From contig NZ_JAGGOI010000019.1 of NCBI RefSeq assembly GCF_018614585.1, forward strand, positions 74,161 to 138,160: a DNA stretch of 64,000 nucleotides, given 5' to 3'. Origin of the DNA: Streptomyces sp. ISL-1. Its GTDB lineage: Bacteria; Actinomycetota; Actinomycetes; Streptomycetales; Streptomycetaceae. The notes beneath the pieces were generated by a model. It saw only the letters and a list, made by a program, of their open reading frames with translations. It ran no database searches and was not told where the DNA came from. Both the position numbers and the translations under genes were made by a program. Shown piece by piece: positions 42,463-51,954 of the stretch; position 1 is the stretch's first letter; each line of letters opens with the position of its first letter.

Positions 42463-43134
42463 TTACGCCAGGACGTGGAGGTGGATCGTGCCGTCCGGGT
42501 TCTGCGTCACCTTCAGGCGCGTCAGATCCTGGATGTGAACGTCCGGGGCGAGCGCCGACGCGCGCGGGCCCACGCCCACCACCCGCATCCCCGCCGACCT
42601 CGCCGCCGCGATGCCCGCCTCGGAGTCCTCGAAGGCCACGCAGTCCGCCGGGGCGAAGCCCAGCTCCGCCGCGCCCTTGAGGAAGCCCTCAGGGTCCGGC
42701 TTGCTCGCGCCGACGCGTTCCGCGGTGACCCGGGTCTGCGGCATCGGCAGTCCGGCCGCGGTCATCCGGGCCTGGGCCAGCACCTCGTCCGCCGAGGTCA
42801 CCAGGGCGTGCGGAAGCCCGGCGATCGCCGCCATGAACGCCGGGGCGCCCGCGACCGGGACGACGCCCTCGGTGTCCGCGGTCTCCTCGGCGAGCATCAC
42901 GCGGTTGTCGGCGTAGTTCTGCTCCATCGGCCGGTCCGGGAGAAGCGCCGCCATGGTGGCGTACCCCTGCCGGCCGTGGACGACCTTCAGCGCCTCGTCC
43001 GGGTCCAGGCCGTGCTCGGTCGCCCAGGCGCGCCAGCAGCGCTCCACCACCGCGTCCGAGTTGACGATGGTGCCGTCCATGTCGAGCAGGAGGGCACGGG
43101 TGGTCAGGACGGGCGGCGGGACGGTTGCCGGCAT
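42463..43134 (-). CDS. HAD-superfamily (sugar-)phosphatase
   Basis: 223 residues from ATG 43134 with GGAG. HAD motifs: LLLDMDGTIVNSDAV (I), ALVTSADE (II), GASKPDPEGFLKGAAELG (III) and VAFEDSEAGIAAARSAGM (IV), with an alpha-helical cap between I and II. Architecture matches YfbT/YniC-type phosphatases of hexose phosphates. Cytosolic. Confidence 0.9.
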   Translation of the reverse strand: MPATVPPPVLTTRALLLDMDGTIVNSDAVVERCWRAWATEHGLDPDEALKVVHGRQGYATMAALLPDRPMEQNYADNRVMLAEETADTEGVVPVAGAPAFMAAIAGLPHALVTSADEVLAQARMTAAGLPMPQTRVTAERVGASKPDPEGFLKGAAELGFAPADCVAFEDSEAGIAAARSAGMRVVGVGPRASALAPDVHIQDLTRLKVTQNPDGTIHLHVLA

Positions 43135-43191
43135 CGGCGTACTCCAGGGCGGGGGAGAAAGAGAAGCGCGGGGGAGAAAAAGAAGCAAGGC

Positions 43192-43227
43192 GGCTCCGCC
43201 CGCCGGTCAGGGAGTACGGGCGGAGCC
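43192..43227 (-). terminator. Rho-independent terminator of the peptidoglycan-binding gene
   Basis: 11-bp stem GGCTCCGCCCG / CGGGCGGAGCC. On the reverse strand it is followed by a T-rich run (TTGCTTCTTTTTCTCC), an unusually classical terminator for such G+C-rich DNA. It lies 67 bases after the stop at 43294. Confidence 0.85.
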
Positions 43228-43293
43228 ACTTTGTTCAATCACGATACAAAAACATGGCGGTCGACGCCACCCCCGCCCGGCGTGAGCCGGGAC

Positions 43294-44265
43294 TCACGCC
43301 TGGCCCGTCTGCGCCTCCAGTGCCCGGCGCGTCTTCGGGCCGTAGACCCCCTTGGGATCACCCTTGACGTTCCAGGAGTCCTGGAAGGTCCGCACAGCGT
43401 TCTCGACGGACTGTCCGTACTGTCCGTCCGCCGGGCCCGCGTACAGCGACAACTCGGCCAGCCGCTGCTGGAGATCCACGACCCCCGGTCCGCTGTCCCC
43501 GCTTCGCAGCGTGCCCGACCCCGGCGCCTGTGGCGCCTCGGACACCGAACCCGTTGCCCGCCCCGTTGAGGGCGGTTGGGTCGACGCGCCGGCAGGTGCG
43601 GACGAGTCGCCGGACCTGAGCGCCGAGGACCCCGCCGACGCCGTACCGGACGGCGAGGCCGAGGCGTCGGCCGACGCGGACAGGGTCGGCGACGATGTGG
43701 GTATGTCCGGCAGTGCGCTCACGGTCGGCGCGCTCGTGCCCCTGTCCGGCAGGGCCTTTTCGCGCTCGTCGTCCCCGGAGAAGAGCCCTGAGGCGAACGC
43801 CGCGGTCCCGGCCACCGTCACCGCCGCCGCGACCACCATCAGCCCCTTGTGCGACCGCGGGCGCGGGCGCCCCCGGTGCCGCACCGGCGTGAGGTCCACG
43901 GGGCCGAGAGTCGTCGGCTCGTCATACGGCGCCGGGCGGCCAGGCGGGTCCACCGCGTCCAGTCGCGGCAGCGGCATCGTTTCCCCGCCCGGAACCGTTC
44001 CCCCGCCGGGCATCATTTCCCCGCCGGGCACCGGCCCCGCGCCCAGCACCGTCCCCCCGCCCGGCGCGGCAACGCCCGCGGCCTGGTTCCGCAGCGTCAC
44101 ATACGGCCGCACTCGCAGCGGGTCGAAAACCCCGGTCGCCGCGGTCTCCGCCCCCCGTTCCGCCCGTGCCGCGCCCTCGGCCCGCTCCGCGCAGACGCAG
44201 CCGGGCCCGGCTCTGCCCTCGGTATCTCGCGGCGTACCGCATTCAGGACACAGGTGTCCGGTCAT
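43294..44265 (-). CDS. Peptidoglycan-binding domain protein with N-terminal zinc-ribbon-like motif
   Basis: 323 residues from ATG 44265 with GGGAGG. The N-terminus has LCPECG and CVC (possible zinc ribbon). Then come Pro/Gly-rich repeats (GGGTVPGGE-type), one membrane helix (GLMVVAAAVTVAGTAAFASG, about residue 145), a Ser/Thr/Ala-rich linker and a C-terminal PG_binding_1 domain (DLQQRLAELSLYAGPADGQY; AVRTFQDSWNVKGDPKGVYG). It probably tethers a cytosolic domain to the cell wall. Confidence 0.8.
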   Translation of the reverse strand: MTGHLCPECGTPRDTEGRAGPGCVCAERAEGAARAERGAETAATGVFDPLRVRPYVTLRNQAAGVAAPGGGTVLGAGPVPGGEMMPGGGTVPGGETMPLPRLDAVDPPGRPAPYDEPTTLGPVDLTPVRHRGRPRPRSHKGLMVVAAAVTVAGTAAFASGLFSGDDEREKALPDRGTSAPTVSALPDIPTSSPTLSASADASASPSGTASAGSSALRSGDSSAPAGASTQPPSTGRATGSVSEAPQAPGSGTLRSGDSGPGVVDLQQRLAELSLYAGPADGQYGQSVENAVRTFQDSWNVKGDPKGVYGPKTRRALEAQTGQA

Positions 44266-44398
44266 TGCTGATTCCCTCCCCTTGTGCTGCGAGCGATTAT
44301 GCAGCGGCCCGTCACGGCGCCCAACGCCGCCCGGACCTCCGCACCGCCCGTTCGGCAGGCCGTACCCGGTCACACCGCCCAGGATGGGGAGGAGAGTG

Positions 44399-46477
44399 AT
44401 GAAGGGCCGCGGAACCGAGGAGAACCGTATGGCTCAGGAAGTGAGCACTCCCGCCGTGTATCCGGCCCCGGGCGAGGGCCAGAGCCGCCGGGCCGTCCTG
44501 GCCGCCATCGGCGCACTTCTGCTCGGCCTGCTGCTCGCCTCCCTCGACCAGACCATCGTGTCAACCGCCCTGCCGACCATCGTCAGCGAACTCGGCGGCC
44601 TGAACCATCTGTCCTGGGTCGTCACCGCGTACTTGCTCGCCTCGACCGCGGCCACCCCTCTGTGGGGCAAGCTCGGCGACCAGTACGGCCGCAAAAAGCT
44701 CTTCCAGACCGCCATCGTCATCTTCCTGATCGGCTCCGCGCTGTGCGGCGTCGCCCAGAACATGCCGCAGCTCATCGGCTTTCGCGCGCTCCAGGGCCTG
44801 GGCGGCGGCGGCCTCTTGGTGCTGTCCATGGCGATCGTCGGAGACATCGTCTCGCCGCGCGAACGCGGAAAGTACCAGGGCCTGTTCGGCGCGGTCTTCG
44901 GCGCGAGCAGCGTCCTCGGCCCGCTGCTCGGCGGCTTCTTCACCGAACACCTCACCTGGCGCTGGGTGTTCTACATAAACCTCCCCATAGGCGTCGTCGC
45001 GCTGCTGGTCATCGCCGCCGTACTGCGCATCCCGGCCCGCCGGACCCCGCACACCATCGACTACCTCGGCACCTTCCTCATCGCCTCCGTCGCCACCTGC
45101 CTGGTCCTTGTCGCCTCCCTCGGCGGCACCACCTGGGCCTGGGGCTCGCCGCAGATCATCGGCCTTGCCGTACTGGGCGCCGTACTCCTCGTCGTTTTCG
45201 TGTACGTCGAGCGGCGCGCCGTCGAACCGGTGCTGCCGCTCAAGCTGTTCCGGATCCGCACCTTCACCCTCGTCGCCGTCATCAGCTTCGTCGTCGGGTT
45301 CGCGATGTTCGGGGCGATCACCTATCTGCCGACGTTCCTGCAGGTCGTGCACGGCATCTCACCGACCTTGTCCGGTGTGCACCTGCTGCCGATGGTGCTC
45401 GGCATGCTGCTCACCTCCACCCTGTCCGGCCAGCTCGTCAGCCGCACCGGACGCTGGAAGGTCTTCCCCATCGCGGGCACCGGCATCACGGCCGTGGGCC
45501 TGGTGCTGCTCCACCGGCTCGACGAGTCCAGCTCCACCTGGGAGATGAGCGCGTACTTGTTCGTCTTCGGCGCCGGTCTCGGCCTGGTCATGCAGGTGCT
45601 CGTAATCGTCGTCCAGAACGCCGTCAGCTACGAGGACCTGGGCGTCGCCACCTCGGGGGCGACGTTCTTCCGCTCCATCGGAGCCGCGTTCGGCGTCGCC
45701 ATCTTCGGCACGATCTTCACCAACCGGCTGGAGGACAAGCTGACCGAGGCGCTGGCGGGACGGTCCGTGCCCTCCGGCGTCGGCGCCGGGCAGCTGGCCG
45801 CAGACCCGCGCTCGATCGCCGAACTGCCGCCCGCGCTGCGCCCGTCGGTGCTCCACGCCTACTCCTTGGCCATCACCGACGTCTTCCTGTACGCCGTGCC
45901 CGTGGTCCTCCTCGCCTTCGTCGTCGCCTGGTTCCTCAAGGAGGACAGGCTGCGCGGCTCGGTCACGGCGCCCGATTCCAGCGAGACCCTGGCGACCAAC
46001 CCGGTTCTGCGCTCCTCCCACGAGGAGGTGGCGCGGGCCCTGTCGGTGCTCGGCTCGCGCGAGGGACAACGCAAGATCTACGAGAAGATCACCGAGCGGG
46101 CGGGGTACGACCTGCTGCCCGCGTCCAGTTGGCTGCTGCTGCGCATCCGCCGCCACGGCATCGTCGAGCCCGCACTGCTCGCCGACAACACGATCGTGCC
46201 CCTGCGCGTCATCACCGAGGCCGCCCGCCAGCTGGAGGAACGCGGCCTCGCCCGCCGCGAAGGCCTGGATCTGATGCTCACCGACCCGGGCCTGCAGGCG
46301 GCTGTACGGCTGGCAAAGGCCCGGGAGGACTCGCTGGCGGAGCTGCTCGGCGACTGGTGGGCCCCGGAGCGGCCCACCGATCTGGTGAAACTGGTCGAGG
46401 AGTTGACCGCGGAGCTGTGTGGCTCGGACCAGGAGCGGCCGCAGGGCCCGCAGCCCAAGCGCGACCACGCGGCCTGA
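44399..46477 (+). CDS. DHA2 MFS exporter fused to a C-terminal winged-helix domain
   Basis: 692 residues from ATG 44399 (GGGGAGGAGAG upstream; ATG 44429 is an equally good start). Fourteen helices up to about residue 520 with motif A (GKLGDQYGRKKLFQTAIVIF) and motif C (GASSVLGPLLGGFF). The last 150 residues are soluble and resemble a MarR-like winged helix (YDLLPASSWLLLRIRRHGIV; IVPLRVITEAARQLEERGLA). Multidrug export across the membrane is expected. The fusion suggests that the carrier also senses or sequesters a ligand or DNA. Confidence 0.85.
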   Translation: MKGRGTEENRMAQEVSTPAVYPAPGEGQSRRAVLAAIGALLLGLLLASLDQTIVSTALPTIVSELGGLNHLSWVVTAYLLASTAATPLWGKLGDQYGRKKLFQTAIVIFLIGSALCGVAQNMPQLIGFRALQGLGGGGLLVLSMAIVGDIVSPRERGKYQGLFGAVFGASSVLGPLLGGFFTEHLTWRWVFYINLPIGVVALLVIAAVLRIPARRTPHTIDYLGTFLIASVATCLVLVASLGGTTWAWGSPQIIGLAVLGAVLLVVFVYVERRAVEPVLPLKLFRIRTFTLVAVISFVVGFAMFGAITYLPTFLQVVHGISPTLSGVHLLPMVLGMLLTSTLSGQLVSRTGRWKVFPIAGTGITAVGLVLLHRLDESSSTWEMSAYLFVFGAGLGLVMQVLVIVVQNAVSYEDLGVATSGATFFRSIGAAFGVAIFGTIFTNRLEDKLTEALAGRSVPSGVGAGQLAADPRSIAELPPALRPSVLHAYSLAITDVFLYAVPVVLLAFVVAWFLKEDRLRGSVTAPDSSETLATNPVLRSSHEEVARALSVLGSREGQRKIYEKITERAGYDLLPASSWLLLRIRRHGIVEPALLADNTIVPLRVITEAARQLEERGLARREGLDLMLTDPGLQAAVRLAKAREDSLAELLGDWWAPERPTDLVKLVEELTAELCGSDQERPQGPQPKRDHAA

Positions 46478-46490
46478 ACGCCGCTGCGCC

Positions 46491-46970
46491 TCACAGCTCC
46501 TTGCCGTACCAGATGTCCATGTACGGACCCGAGCAGTACGCCGGGATCTCGGCGTAGCCGTGCCGGACGTACAGCGTGCGTGCCTCGATCAGATCGAGCC
46601 GCGTATTGAGGACCATCCGCCGCGCGCCGAGCCCGCGGGCCTCCTCCTGAAGGGTCCGCAGCAGCAGCCCGGCGCCCTTCCTGCCGCGCAGGGCCGGCCG
46701 CAGATACACCCGCGTGAGTTCGGCGCGCTCGGCGTCCAGCATCAGGATGCCGCCGCAGGCCGCGGCCTTGCCCCCGTACCGACCGACGACGAACTGACCG
46801 GTGGGCGGCGTGAGTTGCTCGACACCGTCCCCGGCGAGCCCCTCGTCGATCTCCTGGGGGGTCGCGGGCCGCTTCCAGTAGCGGCTCGCGACCTCGTCGT
46901 AGTACTCACGGCGCAGGGCGTTCGCGTCGGGGGAGTCGAAGGCTTCGGGGGCCAGGGTCCAGGTCGTCAT
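46491..46970 (-). CDS. GNAT family N-acetyltransferase
   Basis: 159 residues from ATG 46970. The acetyl-CoA site is visible as ELTRVYLRPALRGRKGAGLL (R/Q-x-x-G-x-G/A variant), followed by RRMVLNTRLDLIEARTLYVR and HGYAEIPAY. Substrate unknown. Convergent with the MFS fusion, 13 bases apart. Confidence 0.85.
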   Translation of the reverse strand: MTTWTLAPEAFDSPDANALRREYYDEVASRYWKRPATPQEIDEGLAGDGVEQLTPPTGQFVVGRYGGKAAACGGILMLDAERAELTRVYLRPALRGRKGAGLLLRTLQEEARGLGARRMVLNTRLDLIEARTLYVRHGYAEIPAYCSGPYMDIWYGKEL

Positions 46971-47033
46971 GCCGGTCTCTGTACCGGACGGCCAGCCCCG
47001 GCGGCCAGCGATTTTCCCGCGCTCAGTGCGCAC

Positions 47034-47360
47034 TTACGCCTTCGGGGCGGCCTGCTGGACGACCTCGAAGGACCACAGCGTCGACCCGGTGGCGGCGGGC
47101 TTGGGACGCTCGCCGGCCTCGCCGCCTCCGCCCCCGTGCGAGGCCCGCATCGAGCCCTCCATCCAGGCCTGGAACGACGCCTCGTCGGCCCAGCGCGTGT
47201 AGACGAGGTACTGGTCGGTGCCTTCGAGCGGGCGCAGCAGCTCGAACCACTCGAAGCCGTCGGAGTTCTCCACCGAGCCCGCGCGGGCCGCGAAGCGCTT
47301 CTCCAGCACCTCGCGCTGCTCCTCGGGAACGGTCAGGACGTTGATCTTCACGATGCTCAT
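47034..47360 (-). CDS. MhuD/IsdG-like heme-degrading monooxygenase
   Basis: 108 residues from ATG 47360. An ABM ferredoxin-like fold with Asn7 (KINVLTV), Trp66 (FQAWMEG) and His75 (MRASHGG), the same residue numbers as the heme-binding triad of mycobacterial MhuD/IsdG enzymes. It would open heme oxidatively to release iron in the cytosol. ATG 47369 is an alternative start. It stands upstream of the GNAT gene on the same strand. Confidence 0.8.
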   Translation of the reverse strand: MSIVKINVLTVPEEQREVLEKRFAARAGSVENSDGFEWFELLRPLEGTDQYLVYTRWADEASFQAWMEGSMRASHGGGGGEAGERPKPAATGSTLWSFEVVQQAAPKA

Positions 47361-47438
47361 GCGTCCCATCCTGCCGTACCGCGTACGTCCGCCCGCGGCC
47401 CCTCGGGCTATGACGCGCTCTCGGGCCACGACGCGCTC

Positions 47439-48122
47439 TCAGGCCACCACGCGCGCCAGCAGGAACCCGTCGTACCCCTTCGCGCCCACCGTCTGGACCG
47501 CCGTCGCGTCCAGCCGTGGCTCCCGCGCAAGCAGTTCGTACATCTGCCGGGTGCCGACGATCGCCGGGTCCGTGCTGTCGGCGTCCAGCACCGTGCCGCC
47601 CCGGATCGCGTTGTCGACGATGATCACGCTGCCGGGCCGGCTGAGCTTCAGCGCCCACTCCACGTAACTCGGGTTGTTCTGCTTGTCCGCGTCGATGAAG
47701 ACCAGGTCGAACGTGCCCGCGCCCGGCTCCGTCGCCAGCTCCGGCAGCGTCTGAAGCGCCGCCCCCGTCCTGACCTCGGCGATCTTGTCGAGGCCGGCAC
47801 GGGCGAGGTTCGCGCGGGCCACCTCCGCGTGGACCGGGTTGTATTCGAGGGAGATCAGCCGGCCGTTCTCGGGCAGCGCCCTGGCCAGCCAGATCGTGCT
47901 GTAGCCGCCCAGCGTCCCGATTTCGAGGATCGTGCGCGCGCCCTGCATCTGTGCCAGCAGAGACAGCAGTTTGCCCTGGTTCGGCGTGACCTGGATGGGC
48001 GGGAGGCCGGCTGCGTCGCTCGCCGCGAGGGCTGCGTTCAGAGCTTCGTCGGCGGGCGCGAGGTGGTCGGTGAGATAGCTGTCGACGGCGGTCCACCGGT
48101 CCTGGAACTGTTCCTGGGTCAT
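47439..48122 (-). CDS. SAM-dependent O-methyltransferase (CCoAOMT/COMT type)
   Basis: 227 residues from ATG 48122. Motifs: TILEIGTLGGYSTIWLARAL (SAM loop), LVFIDADKQNNPSYVEWAL (metal-binding Asp and post-motif II) and VIIVDNAIRGGTVLD. These are Mg(II)-dependent catechol-type O-methyltransferases. Substrate probably a catechol or caffeoyl-like compound. No biosynthetic cluster adjoins. Confidence 0.9.
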   Translation of the reverse strand: MTQEQFQDRWTAVDSYLTDHLAPADEALNAALAASDAAGLPPIQVTPNQGKLLSLLAQMQGARTILEIGTLGGYSTIWLARALPENGRLISLEYNPVHAEVARANLARAGLDKIAEVRTGAALQTLPELATEPGAGTFDLVFIDADKQNNPSYVEWALKLSRPGSVIIVDNAIRGGTVLDADSTDPAIVGTRQMYELLAREPRLDATAVQTVGAKGYDGFLLARVVA

Positions 48123-48359
48123 ACGCCCCAACCTATTTGAGCCGACGGGGCGGCGGCAGGTGAATCGGCGGCGGCTGAACCGGCCCGCGCTGCCGTGCCC
48201 GTACGCGCCGGATCTCGCAGTTCCGGCGCACTCCCGAAAGATATTCAGCCAAAACGGGGTGACAGTCAGGCTAAGAGGGGGTTGCCTGAGTCTCCTTCAT
48301 GGAGCAATGCGAGGCTCTATGAACCAGGAACGCGGAACGTAGGGGAGGCGCGGCGCGAC

Positions 48360-50375
48360 GTGGCGAACGCGGAGCACAGCGTGCGGGGGAGCGCGACGAC
48401 GGACACCAGGATGGGCGCGGCCAGGGCCGCCCTGTGGCTTGTGGCCGCCGTACTCGCGATACGACAGACGGCGGCGGTGCTCCGGCAGCCGCCCGGGGAG
48501 CGGCTGACCGACCTGGAGACCTGGATCGGCGAGAACGGCGTCCTGCATGTGAAGGGCTCGCTGTACGACACCGACAAGTTCACCGGTACGCCCTTCGCCG
48601 GACTCGTGCTCAAACCACTGGCCCGCTCCGCGGAGCAAAGCCTCGGCGTCGCCTGGACCTTCGGCACGCTCCTGCTCGTCGTCGGCATCGGCCTGGTCGT
48701 CGCCCGAGCCCTGCCCGGCCCGGTCTCGCGCCGCAGCGGCCTGCTCGCCGCTCCCATCGCCATCAGCCTGCTGATGCTGTCGCTGCCCGTACGCAACAGC
48801 TTCTATCTCGGCCAGACCAGCATCATCCCGGTCCTGCTCGTCCTTCTCGGCTGCTTCGCCGTGCGCGGGGAGAGATCCTCGGGCGTACTGATAGGCCTCG
48901 GCGCGGCCCTTCAGCCCACCGTCCTCCTCTTCGCGCCGCTGCTCTGGTTCACCGGCCGCAAAAACGCCGCCGTCACCTCGGCCGGCACCTTCGCCGCCCT
49001 CTCGGCGCTCGCCTGGGCCGCGATGCCCGGCGACTCGTGGGCCTACTGGGTGCACCATGCCGCGGGCGCGGGCCTCGGCGCCCGCCCGGACAGCCTCGCC
49101 AACCAGTCCCTGCACGGAGCGTTGCTCCGCTTCGGCCTCCAGGGCCCGCTCGAGATAGCCCTGTACGTCGCCCTCGCCGCGGTCGTCTGCTGGTTCGGCC
49201 TGCGCCGCGCCGTCCGGTACGCCGAGGACGGCCAGCTCCTCCTCGCCGTCGCCCTCACCGGTTGCGTCGCCGTCGCGGTCTCGCCCACCGCCTGGCAGCA
49301 CCAGCTCCTGTGGGTGCTCCTCGCCGTCGCCGGCCGCGTCGGAAAGCGCGCCTCCGACCGCATGCTCTGGCCGGTCCTGATCATCCTGGCGATGACCCTG
49401 CCCGGGAGGATGCTGCTGCCCAACATGGCGGTGCTCCACCCCGTACGCGACAATGTCCTGCTCATCGCCGCCCTCGCCGCGGCCTGCGCGGTGCCCTTCC
49501 TGCCGCGCACCTCGCCGTACTTCCGCCGGCCGGTCCCCACCGATTACGCGACGCCCGCCCCGGCCCGCTGGGCCCTGGTTCCGCTGCTGCCCTTCTGGCG
49601 GCGCGTCCTCAGCCGACCCAACCTGCTCCTCGAACTCCTCGTGATCCGGGTCGGCTACTCCGTCTACTCGCACATACGCGCCGCCGCGACCGGCGGCGTC
49701 ACAGCGGCCGAGGAACACGGCCGCCAGATCATCTCCATGGAGCAGGCCCTCGGCCTCGACATCGAGCACTGGGTCAACCACGCGGTGGTGAACGCGAAGT
49801 GGGCCGAGGCCTTCTTCAACTTCTACTACACGTCCTTCCACTTCGTGGTCCCGCTGGCCATCCTCGGCGTCCTCTACGTCCGCCGCCCCGCCGACTACCG
49901 CTGGGCGCGCTCCTCGCTCGCCTTCGCCACGGTCCTCGCGCTCCTCGGCTTCTGGCTCTACCCGCTGGCCCCGCCGCGCCTGATGCCCGGCATGGACTTC
50001 ATCGACACGGTCCACGGCCCGCAGGATCTCGCCAACCCCGACTACGGCGCGATGACCGCCGTCACCAACCAGTACGCGGCCATGCCCTCGCTGCACTTCG
50101 GCTGGTCCCTCTGGTGCGGTCTGGTCGTCCTCGTCATCGCGCCCAAGCTGTGGATGAAGCTCCTCGGCCTGCTCCACCCGCTCTTCACCGTCTGCGCGAT
50201 CGTTGCCACGGCGAACCACTGGGTACTCGACGCGGCGGGCGGCGCGGCCGTGGTGGGCGCGGGCTTCGGCCTCACGTACGTACTGGCCGGCCGGCGCGAT
50301 CTGCTGGTACCCAAGGGCGCGATCCCGCCCGCGCGGACGGAGTCCGCAGTCCCGGTCCCGGCCGTGCCCAAGTAG
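48360..50375 (+). CDS. Bifunctional GT87 glycosyltransferase / PAP2 phosphatase
   Basis: 671 residues from GTG 48360, ten bases after GGGGAGG. Residues 20-420 form a polytopic GT-C enzyme of the GT87 type (LETWIGENGVLHVKGSLYDT luminal loop; SFYLGQTSIIPVLLVLLGCF). From about residue 450 a PAP2 domain follows, with QYAAMPSLHFGW (PSxxH-like) and ANHWVLDAAGG (HxxxxD). Polyprenyl-phosphate-mannose-dependent transfer joined to a lipid phosphate phosphatase suggests a role in phosphoinositide or lipoglycan assembly. Confidence 0.9.
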   Translation: MANAEHSVRGSATTDTRMGAARAALWLVAAVLAIRQTAAVLRQPPGERLTDLETWIGENGVLHVKGSLYDTDKFTGTPFAGLVLKPLARSAEQSLGVAWTFGTLLLVVGIGLVVARALPGPVSRRSGLLAAPIAISLLMLSLPVRNSFYLGQTSIIPVLLVLLGCFAVRGERSSGVLIGLGAALQPTVLLFAPLLWFTGRKNAAVTSAGTFAALSALAWAAMPGDSWAYWVHHAAGAGLGARPDSLANQSLHGALLRFGLQGPLEIALYVALAAVVCWFGLRRAVRYAEDGQLLLAVALTGCVAVAVSPTAWQHQLLWVLLAVAGRVGKRASDRMLWPVLIILAMTLPGRMLLPNMAVLHPVRDNVLLIAALAAACAVPFLPRTSPYFRRPVPTDYATPAPARWALVPLLPFWRRVLSRPNLLLELLVIRVGYSVYSHIRAAATGGVTAAEEHGRQIISMEQALGLDIEHWVNHAVVNAKWAEAFFNFYYTSFHFVVPLAILGVLYVRRPADYRWARSSLAFATVLALLGFWLYPLAPPRLMPGMDFIDTVHGPQDLANPDYGAMTAVTNQYAAMPSLHFGWSLWCGLVVLVIAPKLWMKLLGLLHPLFTVCAIVATANHWVLDAAGGAAVVGAGFGLTYVLAGRRDLLVPKGAIPPARTESAVPVPAVPK

Positions 50376-50385
50376 GAACGCGCGC

Positions 50386-50420
50386 CCCAGGGGGTACGGG
50401 TTGTGCCCGCACCCCCTGGG
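50386..50420 (+). terminator. Terminator of the GT87-PAP2 gene
   Basis: A 10-bp outer stem CCCAGGGGGT / ACCCCCTGGG with an inner CGGG-TTGT-GCCCG stem, 10 bases after the stop. Confidence 0.85.
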
Positions 50421-50640
50421 TTGGATCGCCGCGTTCAAGCCAGCATCCGCCCGGACCGCCGGTTCCGCCACTCGGGCCCGGCCCGCCCCGCGCGGCAGTT
50501 GGTGGCGGTCACCTCCGGGCGTGCAGAGGTCCGGCCGCCGGACCATGGAACGGCCGCGTCCGGACCCTGACAGTCAACGAGGCCCCGACCACCACATTGC
50601 TGCCGTTGCCACGGGCCGAGTCTCTGGAGGGCCGATTCGT

Positions 50641-51486
50641 CTACTCGGCTGGCTCGGCGATCAGCGCGGTGGCGACGCGTCGGAAGCCGACGCGGGCATA
50701 GATCCGGGCGACGTCATCGTCGCCTGCCGACAAGAAGACGGTCTCCACGCCTCGCGATCGGGCGTCGGCCACCAGCGCCGCGGTGACCGCGAGCCCAAGA
50801 CCACGACGGCGTGCGCTGGGCAGTGTCCCGACACCGACGATCTCGCTGACCGCTCCGACCGGCTGATGCTGGCCCGCGCACAACGCCGCCCCGCCTTCCA
50901 CCGCTGCTGCAACCGAAGTCAGACCCGCCCCGATCCGCGCCACCGTGCGGCCCACCGACCCGTCGCCTGCTCGGGCACGTACGGCTTCCGCCAGTTCGGT
51001 GACTCCCGCCAGGCCGACACCGGTTCCGGGCTCCGCGAAGGCAAGATGCGGCACGGCCAGTGCGCTCGCCAGCGCCGGATCGTCCGGACCTATGGTCCGC
51101 ACCGACGAGCCGCCGGACAACTCGTCCGCAGCGGGCACCGGCGCGCCCGGGTCAAGCACCATCAAGGGGTGCTCGTGAACCACAAGCCCCGAGCCCTCGA
51201 TCGCGGCCCGGAGCGCAGTCGTGGTCTCGGCGACCCACTCGAAACTCTCCGGAATCCCGAGTTCACGCTGCCGGGCGCGAACTCGGGCCACATCGGCGGC
51301 AGTCACCGCACCGGACCATCCCCGAGCCGGACGTGCGTAGAACGGCCACCCCTGACCTTCCCGCACGAACAGAGTCAGCGGCCCGAAGTCCTCGACACGG
51401 GCACCATGGCGTGGCACCGCGTCGTAGTACCTCTCAAGTCGGTCCAGAAGTACCCGGTCAGGGCGATCAAGATCCACAGAAGTCAC
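50641..51486 (-). CDS. GNAT family N-acetyltransferase (two-lobed)
   Basis: 281 residues from GTG 51486. The C-terminal half carries IVGVGTLPSARRRGLGLAVT (acetyl-CoA loop) and FLSAGDDDVARIYARVGFRR. The N-terminal half is a divergent GNAT-like lobe (WPFYARPARGWSGAVTAADV). Substrate unknown. It ends 82 bases downstream of the HATPase gene on the same strand, so co-transcription is possible. Confidence 0.8.
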   Translation of the reverse strand: MTSVDLDRPDRVLLDRLERYYDAVPRHGARVEDFGPLTLFVREGQGWPFYARPARGWSGAVTAADVARVRARQRELGIPESFEWVAETTTALRAAIEGSGLVVHEHPLMVLDPGAPVPAADELSGGSSVRTIGPDDPALASALAVPHLAFAEPGTGVGLAGVTELAEAVRARAGDGSVGRTVARIGAGLTSVAAAVEGGAALCAGQHQPVGAVSEIVGVGTLPSARRRGLGLAVTAALVADARSRGVETVFLSAGDDDVARIYARVGFRRVATALIAEPAE

Positions 51487-51567
51487 GCGGGCATCCAAAC
51501 ACCAGGTCGCCGACGACCGCCACCTCATTACGACTCGGCTGCAATCACCCTCTGCGCGGACGATCAA

Positions 51568-51954
51568 CTACCGGGCCAGCTCGAACCACACCGTTTTGCC
51601 CGGCCCGGGTCTTGTCTCCACGCCCCACTTGTCCACCACGGCATCCAGCAGAGCAAGCCCTCTGCCCGACTCCTCGTCCCCGCCCGCGTCGCGGGCCAGT
51701 GGCAGCCCGGGCGCGCGGTCGGAGACCTCGACCCGCAGGCCTCCCGGATACCGCAGGATCAGCAACCCGCAGTGCCGGCCGGGCACATGGCGTACGACAT
51801 TGGCGAGCAACTCGGTCACGGCCAGCTCGGCGGCGTCGCTGAGTTCTGGCATGCCCCACACCCCGAGGTAGCTGCGGACGATCCGCCGGACGTGCCGCGC
51901 GGAGTGCTCGCCGACGGTGAAGCGCATGCCGTACTGGGAAAGTTCTTCGTTCAC
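51568..51954 (-). CDS. Anti-sigma-factor-like HATPase protein
   Basis: 128 residues. Bergerat-fold motifs: DAAELAVTELLANVVRHVPG (N box), VEVSDRAPGLP (G1) and GRGLALLDAVVDKWGVE (G2). Streptomyces encode many such RsbW/SpoIIAB-like kinases next to XRE-DUF397 modules. It is divergent from the XRE gene at 52047, which supports a regulatory module. Confidence 0.9.
   Translation of the reverse strand: MNEELSQYGMRFTVGEHSARHVRRIVRSYLGVWGMPELSDAAELAVTELLANVVRHVPGRHCGLLILRYPGGLRVEVSDRAPGLPLARDAGGDEESGRGLALLDAVVDKWGVETRPGPGKTVWFELAR

Noticed and set aside
40669..43569. Very long forward open frame (about 966 codons)
   Set aside because: It overlaps the FetB, GDT1 and HAD genes in other frames; long spurious frames are common in such G+C-rich DNA.
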